DNA from: an uncultured Eubacteriales bacterium
Lineage (GTDB): Bacteria > Bacillota > Clostridia > Oscillospirales > Acutalibacteraceae
Reading direction: 5' to 3'
Length of the DNA stretch: 64,000 bases
NCBI GenBank assembly: GCA_934454125.1
Contig: CAKSFA010000008.1
Span: 4,375-68,374, forward strand
Shown here: positions 33,066-41,694 of the stretch, in pieces
Numbering within the stretch: position 1 is the stretch's first letter
Layout of the letters: each line of letters starts with the position of its first letter
Made by a program: the position numbers and the translations under genes
The notes under the pieces: generated by a model
What the model saw: only the letters and a program-made list of their open reading frames with translations
What the model was told of the DNA's origin: nothing
Databases searched by the model: none

Positions 33066-33515
33066 ATGACACAGCTTTTGACGGAAACGAATATTACGCT
33101 GGTAACCCTGCAAAACTGCCCGCTAGACCTTGCTGTGAGTCACTGTGTGTTTGAAAAAGCAGCAGAGTTGAACATTGATTTGGATATGATTGCGCTTTCG
33201 CCGGCACTGAGCACGAGTTCGTCGTTATCGTTTACGCTGGCGGACCAGGATTTGCCGAAACTGCTGACGTTTTCAAAAAAATTGCAGGAGGAACTGCACG
33301 TGCAGACGGGCATCAGCCCTGGCAACTGCAAAATTGTGATTGCCGACCCGGCAATGAAGAACAGCCCTGGATTTGCCGGGAAAATTTTTGGCGCGGTGGC
33401 GACTGTTGGGGCGGATATTCGCATGATCACGACGGCGGAGACGGAGATTTCTCTGTTGGTGCCCAGCGCCGATTTTGAGACGACAACGGCGGCAATTCGC
33501 GCGGTGATCGGCTAA
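33066..33515 (+). CDS. Freestanding ACT-domain protein resembling the aspartokinase regulatory part
   Basis: A 149-residue protein without a catalytic domain. It has two ACT-like units: about 8-75 ('ITLVTLQNCPLDLAVSHCVFEK') and about 85-149 ('KIVIADPAMKNSPGFAGKIF', 'IRMITTAETEISLLV'). The pattern is that of the lysine-sensing C-terminal region of aspartate kinase. It is the last gene of the lysine operon, 12 bases after dapB, so a role in sensing lysine or regulating an aspartokinase encoded elsewhere is likely but unproven. Confidence 0.8.
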   Translation: MTQLLTETNITLVTLQNCPLDLAVSHCVFEKAAELNIDLDMIALSPALSTSSSLSFTLADQDLPKLLTFSKKLQEELHVQTGISPGNCKIVIADPAMKNSPGFAGKIFGAVATVGADIRMITTAETEISLLVPSADFETTTAAIRAVIG

Positions 33516-33534
33516 ATATTGGTGAAATGGAAAC

Positions 33535-33567
33535 AAAAAGCACAGGTGACGGCCTGTGCTTTTTTTG
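33535..33567 (+). terminator. Terminator of the lysine operon
   Basis: AAAAAGCACAGG-TGACGG-CCTGTGCTTTTT plus further T; a 12-base perfect stem. Confidence 0.93.
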
Positions 33568-33785
33568 CGCTGATTGCGGCAAAATCGGGACGGATGTTTC
33601 AGGTGAGATGTGCACCGGTTTCGGAACATGTGAAATGTGGCTTGAACGGAAGAAAAAAGGGTATCAAATTTGTAAACAGTTTATGTATAATCCATGTATT
33701 TTTCGGGAAGATGCTGTATTTTTGAGGCAGTTTTTTGGCATTTTGACGATAGTTTGCATTTTTATATGACATTCCATATAAGAAC

Positions 33786-33814
33786 TTGACAAATATATTT
33801 TTTAGTATTAAAAT
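33786..33814 (+). promoter_or_regulatory. Promoter and leader of the urea transporter gene
   Basis: TTGACA (33786-33791), a 17-base spacer and TAAAAT (33809-33814). The leader up to 33983 is about 165 bases long and A-rich, with no recognised riboswitch; apart from this and the lysine-operon terminator, 33516-33983 holds no gene that I can see. Confidence 0.75.
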
Positions 33815-33983
33815 CATGATAGCTGTTATAAATTTATAATGGTTGCAGTATCAAATATCACTGTAACAAAAGACGTTGATTTGAATCTTTCTTTGGAGAG
33901 AAGGGAGGTCGGAACTGCACAGCCGCAAATCAACAAAAACACACCAAAAACAGTTAACTTAAAAAGAAATGGGGAGAGAACAC

Positions 33984-35012
33984 ATGGGCATCGATATTAA
34001 AGCAATGCCAAAACCGATTAGAGCATTCTTTAACGGTATTGGACAGGTCGTTTTCATCGAAAACGTGATTGCCGGCATGATGATTTTTGTATCATTCTTT
34101 ATTGCTGGTCTTGAAATGAATCATTGGGATTTTGCAAGCTGGGACAGCTGGAAATTTGTTGTATTTACAGCAATTGGCGTAAACCTTTCAAACCTGGTTG
34201 CATTCTTGATGGGCGCTGACAGAGACGCGATTACCTCTGGTTTGTTCGGCTTCTGCCCGAACCTGGTTGCAATCGGCGCAGCTGTATTTGCCGGTAACCT
34301 GTGGACTTCTTGGATTGTTCTGGTTGCAGGCTGCATTCTGGTTGTTCCGGTACAAATTGTGATCAACAGATTTACCGGCCATTTTGGATTACCGGGATTT
34401 ACATTCCCCTTTATCGTAATGACCTGGTTCTTCATCCTAATCAGCTATCAGACTGATCTGCTTGACTACGGCAGAGCCGGTGTTCTGGCTGATTCGGCTG
34501 TATCTGCCGGCGGTTGGATGTCTGGTTTTGACTGGGGCTCCTGGAACATAAATGACTGGCTGTTGTTCTTTACAAACGGCTTTGAAGAAATTTACATTCT
34601 GGATGGTTGGATCGCTTCCTTCATCGTATTGGCTGCATACCTGTGGTATAAATGGGACTTCGGTTTGAAAGCTTGCATCGCAATGCTGTTCACCGTTGGC
34701 TTTGGCTTGGTATTTGGCGTGAACATGAACCTGATGAACTATGCTCTTTACGGCTACAGTGCAATTTTGACCGTGGGCGGCCTGGATACCTTCTGCAAGA
34801 GCAAAATCAACTCGGGCAGATATTGGTTCCTGTTCTTCTTGGGCTTGGTACTTACCTGCTTCATCAACTACGCAATTCCGTCCATTTTGGGCACCTTCGG
34901 CTTACCGAACTGCACACTTGCATTCGTTGTAGCTGGCTGGATTATTCTGGTTGTTGAGCATTTCATGGTAGAGCAAGCTGAGAAAAGAGCATTGAATAAA
35001 CAGCAATCTTAA
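33984..35012 (+). CDS. Urea transporter (UT family)
   Basis: A 342-residue membrane channel with two homologous halves, each about five helices. The UT signature occurs in the first half as 'FGLPGFTFPFIVMTWFF' and the 'GADRDAITSGLFGFCPNLVAIG' segment precedes it; the second half has 'LYGYSAILTVGGL'. It likely permits urea passage across the membrane. ATG 33984 follows GGGGAGAG; the upstream ATG 33969 is less suited. No urease genes are in the window. A monocistronic unit with its own promoter and terminator. Relatives transporting other small amides cannot be excluded. Confidence 0.85.
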   Translation: MGIDIKAMPKPIRAFFNGIGQVVFIENVIAGMMIFVSFFIAGLEMNHWDFASWDSWKFVVFTAIGVNLSNLVAFLMGADRDAITSGLFGFCPNLVAIGAAVFAGNLWTSWIVLVAGCILVVPVQIVINRFTGHFGLPGFTFPFIVMTWFFILISYQTDLLDYGRAGVLADSAVSAGGWMSGFDWGSWNINDWLLFFTNGFEEIYILDGWIASFIVLAAYLWYKWDFGLKACIAMLFTVGFGLVFGVNMNLMNYALYGYSAILTVGGLDTFCKSKINSGRYWFLFFLGLVLTCFINYAIPSILGTFGLPNCTLAFVVAGWIILVVEHFMVEQAEKRALNKQQS

Positions 35013-35037
35013 CAGTTTGTAATATTGCTTGAATGAT

Positions 35038-35096
35038 AGAAAACGCTTCGGCGTGTGGCTCCTGGAAATTGGAGCAGCACCGCCGGAGCGTTTTTC
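35038..35096 (+). terminator. Terminator of the urea transporter gene
   Basis: GAAAACGCTTCGGCG and CGCCGGAGCGTTTTTC form an outer stem around an inner GGCTCC/GGAGC stem. Confidence 0.85.
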
Positions 35097-35257
35097 TGTG
35101 CACGAAAACAGATGACCCTCTCTCCCCTATGTTGGAGTTTTGGCGTGGGATATGTGTCTGGTGTGTTTTGCAAAAGGGCTATGCGAGATGCTTCGTTGTG
35201 GCTGGGGGTGGAGGGACGTGAAGTGTGAGAGGTTGGGATGGGTGAAATTGCGGCGAT

Positions 35258-35282
35258 AAAAAAGCCGCACGGTGGGTGCGGC
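35258..35282 (-). terminator. Terminator of uppP
   Basis: On the - strand GCCGCAC-CCACC-GTGCGGC followed by TTTTTTA. Confidence 0.9.
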
Positions 35283-35290
35283 GAAGCAGG

Positions 35291-36115
35291 TTAGCGTTGC
35301 AGTGAGAAATAGATGATAACAGCGATACCCAGCAGGATACGGTAAACACCGAAGATTTTGAAATCGTGCTTTTTGATGTATTTCATCAAGAATTTGATGG
35401 CTAATATCGAAACGAGAAATGCGGTAAGTACGCCGATGAGCAAAATGGCCAGCTCTTGACCGGTATAGGAAAAGCCGAATTTTGCCAGCTTGAGTGCACT
35501 GGCGCCAAACATCACCGGAATGGCCAAAAAGAAGGTAAACTCAGCGGCAACAAAGCGGGAGGTGCCCAGCAACAAAGCTGCGATGATGGTGATGCCAGAA
35601 CGGGATGTGCCCGGAATGAGTGCCAAAAGCTGCGCAATGCCGATGATGAACGCCATGGTATATGGCAGTTGAGAGATTTGATGGATTTTTGGCTTGCGGC
35701 GGCGGTTGAAGAGCTCGACTGCGATAAACAGCACGCCGTATACGATCAGGGTGATGGCAATCGTCCAGGCGTTGAAAAAGAGGGCGTTGATTTGATCGTC
35801 AAACAACAGACCAATGACTGCCGCAGGCACACAGGCAATGAGTACCTTGAGCCACAGCGACCAGGTTTGCCTACGTTCTAGCTGGGTTTTTTTGGGTGAA
35901 AACGGGTTGAGCTTGTGGAAATACAACACGACAACCGCTAAGATTGCACCGAGCTGAATCACCACCATGAACATCTCTAAAAATTTTTCGGAGACATTCA
36001 GTTTGATGAATTGGTCAACCAAGAGCATGTGACCGGTGCTGCTGATGGGCAGCCATTCGGTGATCCCTTCGACGATGCCGAGAAAAATCGCTTTGAGAAT
36101 TTCAAGAAAGAACAT
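35291..36115 (-). CDS. uppP: Undecaprenyl-diphosphate phosphatase
   Basis: A 274-residue BacA-type membrane phosphatase that recycles the undecaprenyl carrier for wall synthesis. It carries 'GIVEGITEWLPISSTGHMLL' and 'ALIPGTSRSGITIIAALLLG', the two conserved active-site segments, within about eight hydrophobic segments. The role also gives bacitracin tolerance. Monocistronic, with a terminator just after the stop. Confidence 0.97.
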   Translation of the reverse strand: MFFLEILKAIFLGIVEGITEWLPISSTGHMLLVDQFIKLNVSEKFLEMFMVVIQLGAILAVVVLYFHKLNPFSPKKTQLERRQTWSLWLKVLIACVPAAVIGLLFDDQINALFFNAWTIAITLIVYGVLFIAVELFNRRRKPKIHQISQLPYTMAFIIGIAQLLALIPGTSRSGITIIAALLLGTSRFVAAEFTFFLAIPVMFGASALKLAKFGFSYTGQELAILLIGVLTAFLVSILAIKFLMKYIKKHDFKIFGVYRILLGIAVIIYFSLQR

Positions 36116-36217
36116 AGGCGTTTGCTTCTCCTCTTACAATTTTTGATTTAGAAAATAGTATATCATAGATTACGGAAAAAAGGTATGCCCTCTGAAAATT
36201 TTTGCATTTTTTTAACT

Positions 36218-36248
36218 GCAAAAAACGCAGGAAAGATTCTCCTGCGTT
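36218..36248 (-). terminator. Terminator of the leuS-containing operon
   Basis: On the - strand AACGCAGG-9-CCTGCGTT followed by TTTTGC. Confidence 0.88.
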
Positions 36249-36252
36249 CAGT

Positions 36253-38661
36253 TTATTTTGCAACGAAATTGACCAACTTGCCCGGCACATAAATCTCTTT
36301 GACAATCTGTTTGCCGCAAAGCTCTGCTGCGACTTTATCGTTAGCTTTGGCCGCTGCAATGGCATCTTGCGCGGTAATATCGGCTGCAACGACGATGCGA
36401 GCACGAATCTTGCCGCTGACTTGCACGGCGATTTCGATGGTTTGATCGACACATTTTGCCTCGTCATACGCCGGCCAAGGCTGCCGGCAGACCAGCCCCT
36501 GCCCCAGCGCCGACTGCTGCCAGACCTCTTCGCAGATATGTGGAGAAAAGACATTGAGCAGCACAGTGAACAATGCAAGCTCTCCCCTTGTGATGCTGCC
36601 GGATTCGTAAATCTCGTTGAGCAGTGCCATCAAAGCCGCGATGGCTGTGTTGAATTTGAGACTTTCGATGTCTTGACCGACTTTTTTGATGGTGCGATGA
36701 AAGGCGGCCTCCAGCTCTGGGCGCAGCTCCTGCTGGGGGGTCATCATATCTTGCAGGGCAAAGTAGCGCTCCAAGAAACGGCGGCTGCCCTTGATGCTCG
36801 CTGTGCTCCACGGGGCGGCTTTTTCAAAATCGCCGATGAACATTTCATACAAGCGCATGGTGTCGGCACCGTATTCCTGAATGATGTCGTCCGGATTGAC
36901 GACGTTGCCGCGGGATTTGCTCATTTTTTCGCCGTTTTCACCCAAAATCATGCCGTGGCTGGTGCGCTTTTGATACGGCTCTTTTGTGGGAGCGATGCCG
37001 ATGTCATACAAGAATTTGTTCCAGAAACGGCTGTATAGCAAATGGAGAGTCGTGTGCTCCATACCGCCGTTGTACCAATCGACCGGTGCCCAGTAGCGCA
37101 GCGCCTGCTCGCTGGCCAGCGCCTGCTGGTTGTGGGGGTCCATGTAGCGTAAAAAATACCACGAAGAGCCTGCCCACTGCGGCATGGTGTCGGTTTCTCT
37201 TTGAGCCGGTGCGCCGCATTTGGGGCAAGTCGTTTGCACCCAATCGGTGATTTTGGCTAGCGGAGACTCGCCGTTATCAGTGGGTTCGTAGGAATCTACC
37301 TCGGGCAGTTCCAGCGGGAGCTGCTCTGCCGGAACGGCCACCTGACCGCACTTTGCGCAGTGCACGATGGGAATTGGCTCGCCCCAGTAGCGTTGGCGGG
37401 AAAAGACCCAATCGCGCAGTTTGAAATTCACCTTTGGCTCGCCGATGCCCTGCTGCTGCAAATAGGCAGTGATCTTCTCTTTGGCCTGCGGCACGGTCAG
37501 CCCATTGAGCAGGTCTGAATTGACCAGAGTGCCGTTTTGATTTTCGGTAAAGGCTGCTTTGGTTACATCGCCGCCTTGCACCACCTCTACAATGGGCAGG
37601 TCAAACTGCTTTGCAAACTCCCAGTCGCGGGTATCGTGGGCGGGCACTGCCATGATGGCACCCGTGCCGTAAGAAACAAGCACGTAATCTGAGACAAAAA
37701 TGGGCAGTTCTGCTTTGGTCAGCGGATGAATGGCGCGCACGCCGTGGAGCTGTACACCGGTTTTTTCTTTGGCAACCTCGGTGCGCTCAAAATCTGATTT
37801 TTTGGCTGCGGCCTGCTGATAGGCCTGAATCTCGGCAAAATTGGTCAGCTTCTCCTGCCAGACAGAGAGCAGCGGGTGCTCCGGCGAGATGACCAGGTAG
37901 GTTACGCCATAGATGGTGTCCGGCCGGGTGGTGTAAATCTCGAGAGCATCACCTACGGTGGTTGCAAATTTGGCCTGTACACCGGTGGAACGGCCGATCC
38001 AGTTGCGCTGCTGCGCTTTGACGCGCTCGGGATAATCGACCAGTTCCAGGTCGTCAATCAGACGCTGGGCATAGGCTGTGATTTTGAGCATCCACTGCGA
38101 TTTGGTCTTGCGCACCACCTCACTGCCGCATCGCTCACAGCCGCCGTTGATGACCTCTTCATTTGCCAGCACGCACTTGCAGGAGGTGCACCAGTTGACT
38201 GCCATTTCTTTTTTGTAGGCCAGCCCCTGCTCAAACAGCTTGAGGAAAATCCACTGCGTCCATTTGTAATATTGCGGGTCGGTTGTATTGATCTCGCGGG
38301 ACCAGTCAAACGAAATGCCCAGCGAGATGAGCTGCTGCTTAAAGCGTGCAATGTTCTGCGCTGTGACGAGCTTGGGATGCACATGGTGCTTAATGGCAAA
38401 GTTTTCAGTCGGCAGGCCAAAGGCGTCCCAGCCAATGGGATACAGCACGTTGTAGCCCTGCATGCGGCGCTTTCTTGCAATGATGTCGAGTGCGGTGTAA
38501 GAACGTGGGTGCCCGACGTGCAGACCCTGACCCGACGGGTACGGAAACTCGATGAGCGCATAATATTTTTCTTTGGCAGAGTCATTTTCTGCATGAAACA
38601 CGCCTGCCTGCTCCCATTGCTGCTGCCACTTTTCTTCAATTGGTTTATGCTCGTATTTCAC
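36253..38661 (-). CDS. leuS: Leucyl-tRNA synthetase
   Basis: An 802-residue class I synthetase. HIGH-type motif 'GQGLHVGHPRSYTALDI' near residue 45, zinc-like Cys pairs ('WCTSCKCVLANEEV', 'CERCGSEV'), an editing domain (about 220-400; 'SYGTGAIMAVPAHDTRDWEF') and 'GEKMSKSRGNVVNPDD' near 575. The C-terminal anticodon-binding and leucine-specific domains follow. The gene is 11 bases upstream of nothing else on its strand: rsfS ends just before it, so it ends the nadD-rsfS operon. Confidence 0.97.
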   Translation of the reverse strand: MKYEHKPIEEKWQQQWEQAGVFHAENDSAKEKYYALIEFPYPSGQGLHVGHPRSYTALDIIARKRRMQGYNVLYPIGWDAFGLPTENFAIKHHVHPKLVTAQNIARFKQQLISLGISFDWSREINTTDPQYYKWTQWIFLKLFEQGLAYKKEMAVNWCTSCKCVLANEEVINGGCERCGSEVVRKTKSQWMLKITAYAQRLIDDLELVDYPERVKAQQRNWIGRSTGVQAKFATTVGDALEIYTTRPDTIYGVTYLVISPEHPLLSVWQEKLTNFAEIQAYQQAAAKKSDFERTEVAKEKTGVQLHGVRAIHPLTKAELPIFVSDYVLVSYGTGAIMAVPAHDTRDWEFAKQFDLPIVEVVQGGDVTKAAFTENQNGTLVNSDLLNGLTVPQAKEKITAYLQQQGIGEPKVNFKLRDWVFSRQRYWGEPIPIVHCAKCGQVAVPAEQLPLELPEVDSYEPTDNGESPLAKITDWVQTTCPKCGAPAQRETDTMPQWAGSSWYFLRYMDPHNQQALASEQALRYWAPVDWYNGGMEHTTLHLLYSRFWNKFLYDIGIAPTKEPYQKRTSHGMILGENGEKMSKSRGNVVNPDDIIQEYGADTMRLYEMFIGDFEKAAPWSTASIKGSRRFLERYFALQDMMTPQQELRPELEAAFHRTIKKVGQDIESLKFNTAIAALMALLNEIYESGSITRGELALFTVLLNVFSPHICEEVWQQSALGQGLVCRQPWPAYDEAKCVDQTIEIAVQVSGKIRARIVVAADITAQDAIAAAKANDKVAAELCGKQIVKEIYVPGKLVNFVAK

Positions 38662-38672
38662 GAAAGTTCCCC

Positions 38673-39023
38673 CTAATTCAAAAAGCTCATATCGACCGGT
38701 TGGCCGTCTTGCCAGAGGCGGTCCAGGTCATAAAATTCGCGCGCTTGCGGTGTGAAAATGTGCACCACCACGTTGCCGTAATCCATCAGGACCCATGCGT
38801 TGGCACGGTAGCCTTCAAGATGATGCGGCGTGATGCCCAGCGCTTTGAGTTTGACCTCAAGCTCATCTGCCAAAGCGTTGACATGCGTATTGCTGGTGCC
38901 GGTTGCAAATACAAAATAATCGGTCAGCGAAGAGATTTCATCAATTTTTAAAACGGTCAGCTCTTCTGCTTTTTTGTTATGCAGGCAGCTGGCCGCTGCC
39001 TGTGCAAGCTCTAAAGATGTCAT
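38673..39023 (-). CDS. rsfS: Ribosome silencing factor
   Basis: A 116-residue RsfS/Iojap protein that binds ribosomal protein uL14 and blocks subunit joining. It shows 'FVFATGTSNTHVNALADELE', 'GYRANAWVLMDYGNVVVHIF' and 'REFYDLDRLWQDG', all diagnostic. ATG 39023 gives the usual length; an in-frame start at 39050 only adds a non-conserved extension. Between yqeK and leuS in the operon. Confidence 0.96.
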   Translation of the reverse strand: MTSLELAQAAASCLHNKKAEELTVLKIDEISSLTDYFVFATGTSNTHVNALADELEVKLKALGITPHHLEGYRANAWVLMDYGNVVVHIFTPQAREFYDLDRLWQDGQPVDMSFLN

Positions 39024-39100
39024 TGATTCACCATTTCTCCGGCAATGCATTGGTGGAATTGCAGCGTTCTGCTTGCCGGTGCAGACGCTGGGTGTGTGCT

Positions 39101-39667
39101 TTATGTTGCGTTGTTTGCGCGCAAGATTGCCCAGTTGTATGCCAAAATACTGTCTGGATGGACGGTTTTATGCGCCTGTGTTAAGTCTTGAATGGAAAAG
39201 ATGAGCCCTTCCAGTACGGTTTCTTCCAGACTTTGTTGCGCAAGCGCACGCAAGCGTTCTACGCCGCTGTAGGTGCGGTCTTGCGAAATAAAATCTGCAA
39301 CAAACAGCACTTGGTCCAGCAGCGTCATATTTGCCCGGCCGGTGGTATGATACAGCACAGCGTTGAGCACCTCTTCATCGGTGATGTTCAACTTGTGCTT
39401 TAAATAAAGATACCCGCACTTGGCATGCCACAGTTTGGGCGCGTGTTGTTCTTGTTCGGTAAGTATTATACCGTACTCTGAAAGCATTTTCAACTGCTGC
39501 TCTTTGGGCTGCTCTTTCATAATATCATGCAGCAGGCCGGCTGTTTCTGCTTTGACCGGGTCGGCGCCGTATTGCGCTGCAAGCGCAACACAGGACTGCG
39601 CCACATACAGCGAATGTTCAAACCGTTTTTGGGATAAAAACGGCTGTATGATCGCCTGATAATCCAT
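39101..39667 (-). CDS. yqeK: YqeK HD-domain phosphohydrolase (diadenosine tetraphosphatase)
   Basis: A 188-residue HD protein. Homologues split Ap4A symmetrically. Metal-binding residues: 'RFEHSLYVAQSC' (His), 'GLLHDIMKE' (HD), 'APKLWHAKCG' (His) and 'VLYHTTGRANM' (His). 'LLDQVLFVADFISQDR' holds the last Asp. The order nadD-yqeK-rsfS is conserved in Firmicutes and the spacing here is seven bases from nadD. Confidence 0.94.
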   Translation of the reverse strand: MDYQAIIQPFLSQKRFEHSLYVAQSCVALAAQYGADPVKAETAGLLHDIMKEQPKEQQLKMLSEYGIILTEQEQHAPKLWHAKCGYLYLKHKLNITDEEVLNAVLYHTTGRANMTLLDQVLFVADFISQDRTYSGVERLRALAQQSLEETVLEGLIFSIQDLTQAHKTVHPDSILAYNWAILRANNAT

Positions 39668-39673
39668 CGTGTA

Positions 39674-40273
39674 TCACTCCTTATATAAGTTGTGCTGTGT
39701 GATGTAATCTGCAACACTGGCGGGCACAAACTGCGAAAAATCTTTGCCCTGCCGGACGGCTTCTCGCACTATGGTGGAGGAGATTGGCAAAAAGTCGATC
39801 GCCTGCAAAATCGTGTGTGCACCATACACTTTGAGCTGCTTTGCGTATTGCTCCATGCGTGCCATGCCGGTTGCGCTGCGCGGCGCAGAACAGATGGTCG
39901 CAAGCTGAAACATGCGCTGCGGCTGCCGCCAGCTGAGCAGGGACAAAAACATATCCTCCCCTGTGATGAAATACAGCGCGTCACCAGGGTATTGTTGGTG
40001 CAGTTGTAGCAGGGTATCGACCGTGTAGCTGGGCGTTGCTCGGCAGATTTCAAGATCAGAAACCTGGTAGCCTACCGTTTGCACAGCAAGGCGGCACATT
40101 TGCAAGCGGTGCTGCGCTGCGGCCAGGTGGTCGGCTGCTTTGTGCGGCGGCGTTTTGGCGGGAATAAGCAGCACAAGGTCAAAGCCCAGCTGCTCTGAAA
40201 AGCGCCGGATCAAGTGGAGATGCCCGTTGTGAATCGGATTAAATGTGCCGCCTAAAATTGCAATCTTACGCAT
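39674..40273 (-). CDS. nadD: Nicotinate-nucleotide adenylyltransferase
   Basis: A 199-residue enzyme in NAD synthesis that joins nicotinate mononucleotide to ATP. 'IAILGGTFNPIHNGHLHL' contains the GxFxPxHxGH motif, and 'LPISSTIVREAVRQGKDF' is the C-terminal ISSTxxR motif. Between yhbY and yqeK on the same strand. Confidence 0.97.
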   Translation of the reverse strand: MRKIAILGGTFNPIHNGHLHLIRRFSEQLGFDLVLLIPAKTPPHKAADHLAAAQHRLQMCRLAVQTVGYQVSDLEICRATPSYTVDTLLQLHQQYPGDALYFITGEDMFLSLLSWRQPQRMFQLATICSAPRSATGMARMEQYAKQLKVYGAHTILQAIDFLPISSTIVREAVRQGKDFSQFVPASVADYITQHNLYKE

Positions 40274-40290
40274 GGCGCCCCCTTGTTGCC

Positions 40291-40599
40291 TTATGATTTT
40301 TTTCTGGGTTTTGGCAGAATGATTTTGGGATCTTGCTGATTTTTGCGGTATAAAATAAATTTGGTGCCGATCACCTGAATTACCTCTGCCCTGGTGTGAG
40401 CGGCAATTTCCTCTGCGGTGTCTCGCACGGAATGCGGCGCTGTTTCCAGCACTTTGCCTTTGATCAATTCTCTTGCTTTCAACGCATCGTCTGCCTGCTT
40501 GAGAATGTCTGCACTGACACCGCCTTTGCCCACCATCAAAATGGTTTCAATGGGGTTTGCCAAAGCACGCAGATAAGCGCGTTGTTTACTTGTTAGCAT
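40291..40599 (-). CDS. yhbY: YhbY family CRM-domain RNA-binding protein
   Basis: A 102-residue single CRM-domain protein that associates with 50S precursors. It has 'MLTSKQRAYLRALANPIE', the 'VGKGGVS' loop (GxxG-like) and 'VIGTKFILYR'. Its start overlaps the end of the rdgB reading frame by 14 bases, indicating coupled translation. Confidence 0.95.
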   Translation of the reverse strand: MLTSKQRAYLRALANPIETILMVGKGGVSADILKQADDALKARELIKGKVLETAPHSVRDTAEEIAAHTRAEVIQVIGTKFILYRKNQQDPKIILPKPRKKS

Positions 40600-41674
40600 G
40601 GTTTGCTCCTTTGTTTGTATTCAAATAAGTCTGTAGCTGTTCATAAAATTGTGCCAGCGCTTTGCCTCTGTGGCTGAGCTGATCTTTTTCTGCATCGGTC
40701 AGCTGCGCAAATGAGCGCTGACCAACGAGAAACAATGGGTCGTACCCAAAGCCACCGCTGCCGGCAGGCGCAAGCGCGATTTCGCCCTCGCAGCTACCCT
40801 GCGCTGTGATGCGGTCTCCATTGGGAAACACGCAGCACACGGCGCACATAAAGCGGGCTGCGTGCGGCGCTGGCACGTTTTGCAGCGCTGCAAGCAGCTT
40901 TGCATTGTTTTGCTCGTCTGTGGCGTTTGGGCCGGCATAGCGCGCCGAATATACACCCGGCGCACCGTTTAATGCATCGACGATCAGCCCGGAATCGTCT
41001 GCGATAGCCGGTTGGCCGGTGTAATCGCAGGCAGATCGTGCCTTTAACAGCGCATTTTCAGCAAAAGTTGTGCCGGTTTCTGCAACCGGCGGCAACTCTG
41101 CTGTGCAGACCGTGATGCCCAGCGGCTGGAGCATGCGCTGCATTTCGGCCAGTTTATGTTGGTTTTGTGTGGCAATGATAAACTGCATTGCGTGTTCTCC
41201 TTTGTTGTTACAATTGCGGGCATGCCCGATGTGCACCCCAATGTGCCCAATGCCAAGCAGAATAACGGCACCAATGAGCGGGAGGCTTTTGCTGTAAAGA
41301 CTCAGCAGAAAAAATGCAAACACCGGCAGCGTTGCACCCGGCACCGGGATACCGCAAAACGGGGCGTAAAAATCTTGCATGGTCTGTTTGCTTTTGAAGT
41401 ACCGCACCCAGTAAAGTTCATAGAGAATCATCAGCAGTACGGCTGCTGCCAAGAATAGGCTCCACCAGGAAATGCTGTTAAACTGAAGCGTGCCGCAGCT
41501 CAGTACAAGCGCGGTGACGGCAATTTGCCCAAGATGCTCGCACAAAACCAGCGCCTTGTTTTCTTGCCTAGTGCAGCGGTCATACCCGACGGGTTTGTAC
41601 CAGAGCCAAATGAGATTGGGCACAAACAGCCCTGACAAAAACGCCAGACCGATGTAAGAAAAGCCAAACTGCAA
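40586..41674 (-). CDS. rdgB: Membrane domain fused in frame to RdgB/HAM1 NTP pyrophosphatase
   Basis: A continuous 362-residue frame. The first 160 or so residues form a membrane protein with about five hydrophobic segments, beginning 'MQFGFSYIGLAFLSGLF', resembling small standalone clostridial membrane proteins. The remaining 200 residues are a complete RdgB/HAM1 enzyme ('QFIIATQNQHKLAEM', 'PAIADDSGLIVDALNG', 'GSGGFGYDPLF', 'LSHRGKAL'), which removes deaminated purine triphosphates such as ITP and XTP. No stop separates the two, but GGAG and ATG lie at the junction (start 41188), so a separate soluble RdgB may also be made. Such a fusion is unexpected for this housekeeping enzyme; a lost stop codon or a sequence error are the alternatives. 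Confidence 0.8.
   Translation of the reverse strand: MQFGFSYIGLAFLSGLFVPNLIWLWYKPVGYDRCTRQENKALVLCEHLGQIAVTALVLSCGTLQFNSISWWSLFLAAAVLLMILYELYWVRYFKSKQTMQDFYAPFCGIPVPGATLPVFAFFLLSLYSKSLPLIGAVILLGIGHIGVHIGHARNCNNKGEHAMQFIIATQNQHKLAEMQRMLQPLGITVCTAELPPVAETGTTFAENALLKARSACDYTGQPAIADDSGLIVDALNGAPGVYSARYAGPNATDEQNNAKLLAALQNVPAPHAARFMCAVCCVFPNGDRITAQGSCEGEIALAPAGSGGFGYDPLFLVGQRSFAQLTDAEKDQLSHRGKALAQFYEQLQTYLNTNKGANHANK
41183..41202 (-). promoter_or_regulatory. Internal ribosome-binding site and start for standalone RdgB
   Basis: On the - strand AAAGGAGAACACGCAATG: the seven-base GGAG-type signal and ATG 41188 start the RdgB part (200 residues) inside the fused frame. Confidence 0.8.
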
Positions 41675-41694
41675 GCCTACTCCTCCCCCTGCGT

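Noticed and set aside
33815..33983. A guanidine- or nitrogen-responsive riboswitch before the urea transporter
   Set aside because: None of the conserved words of the ykkC-type motifs that I know are present.
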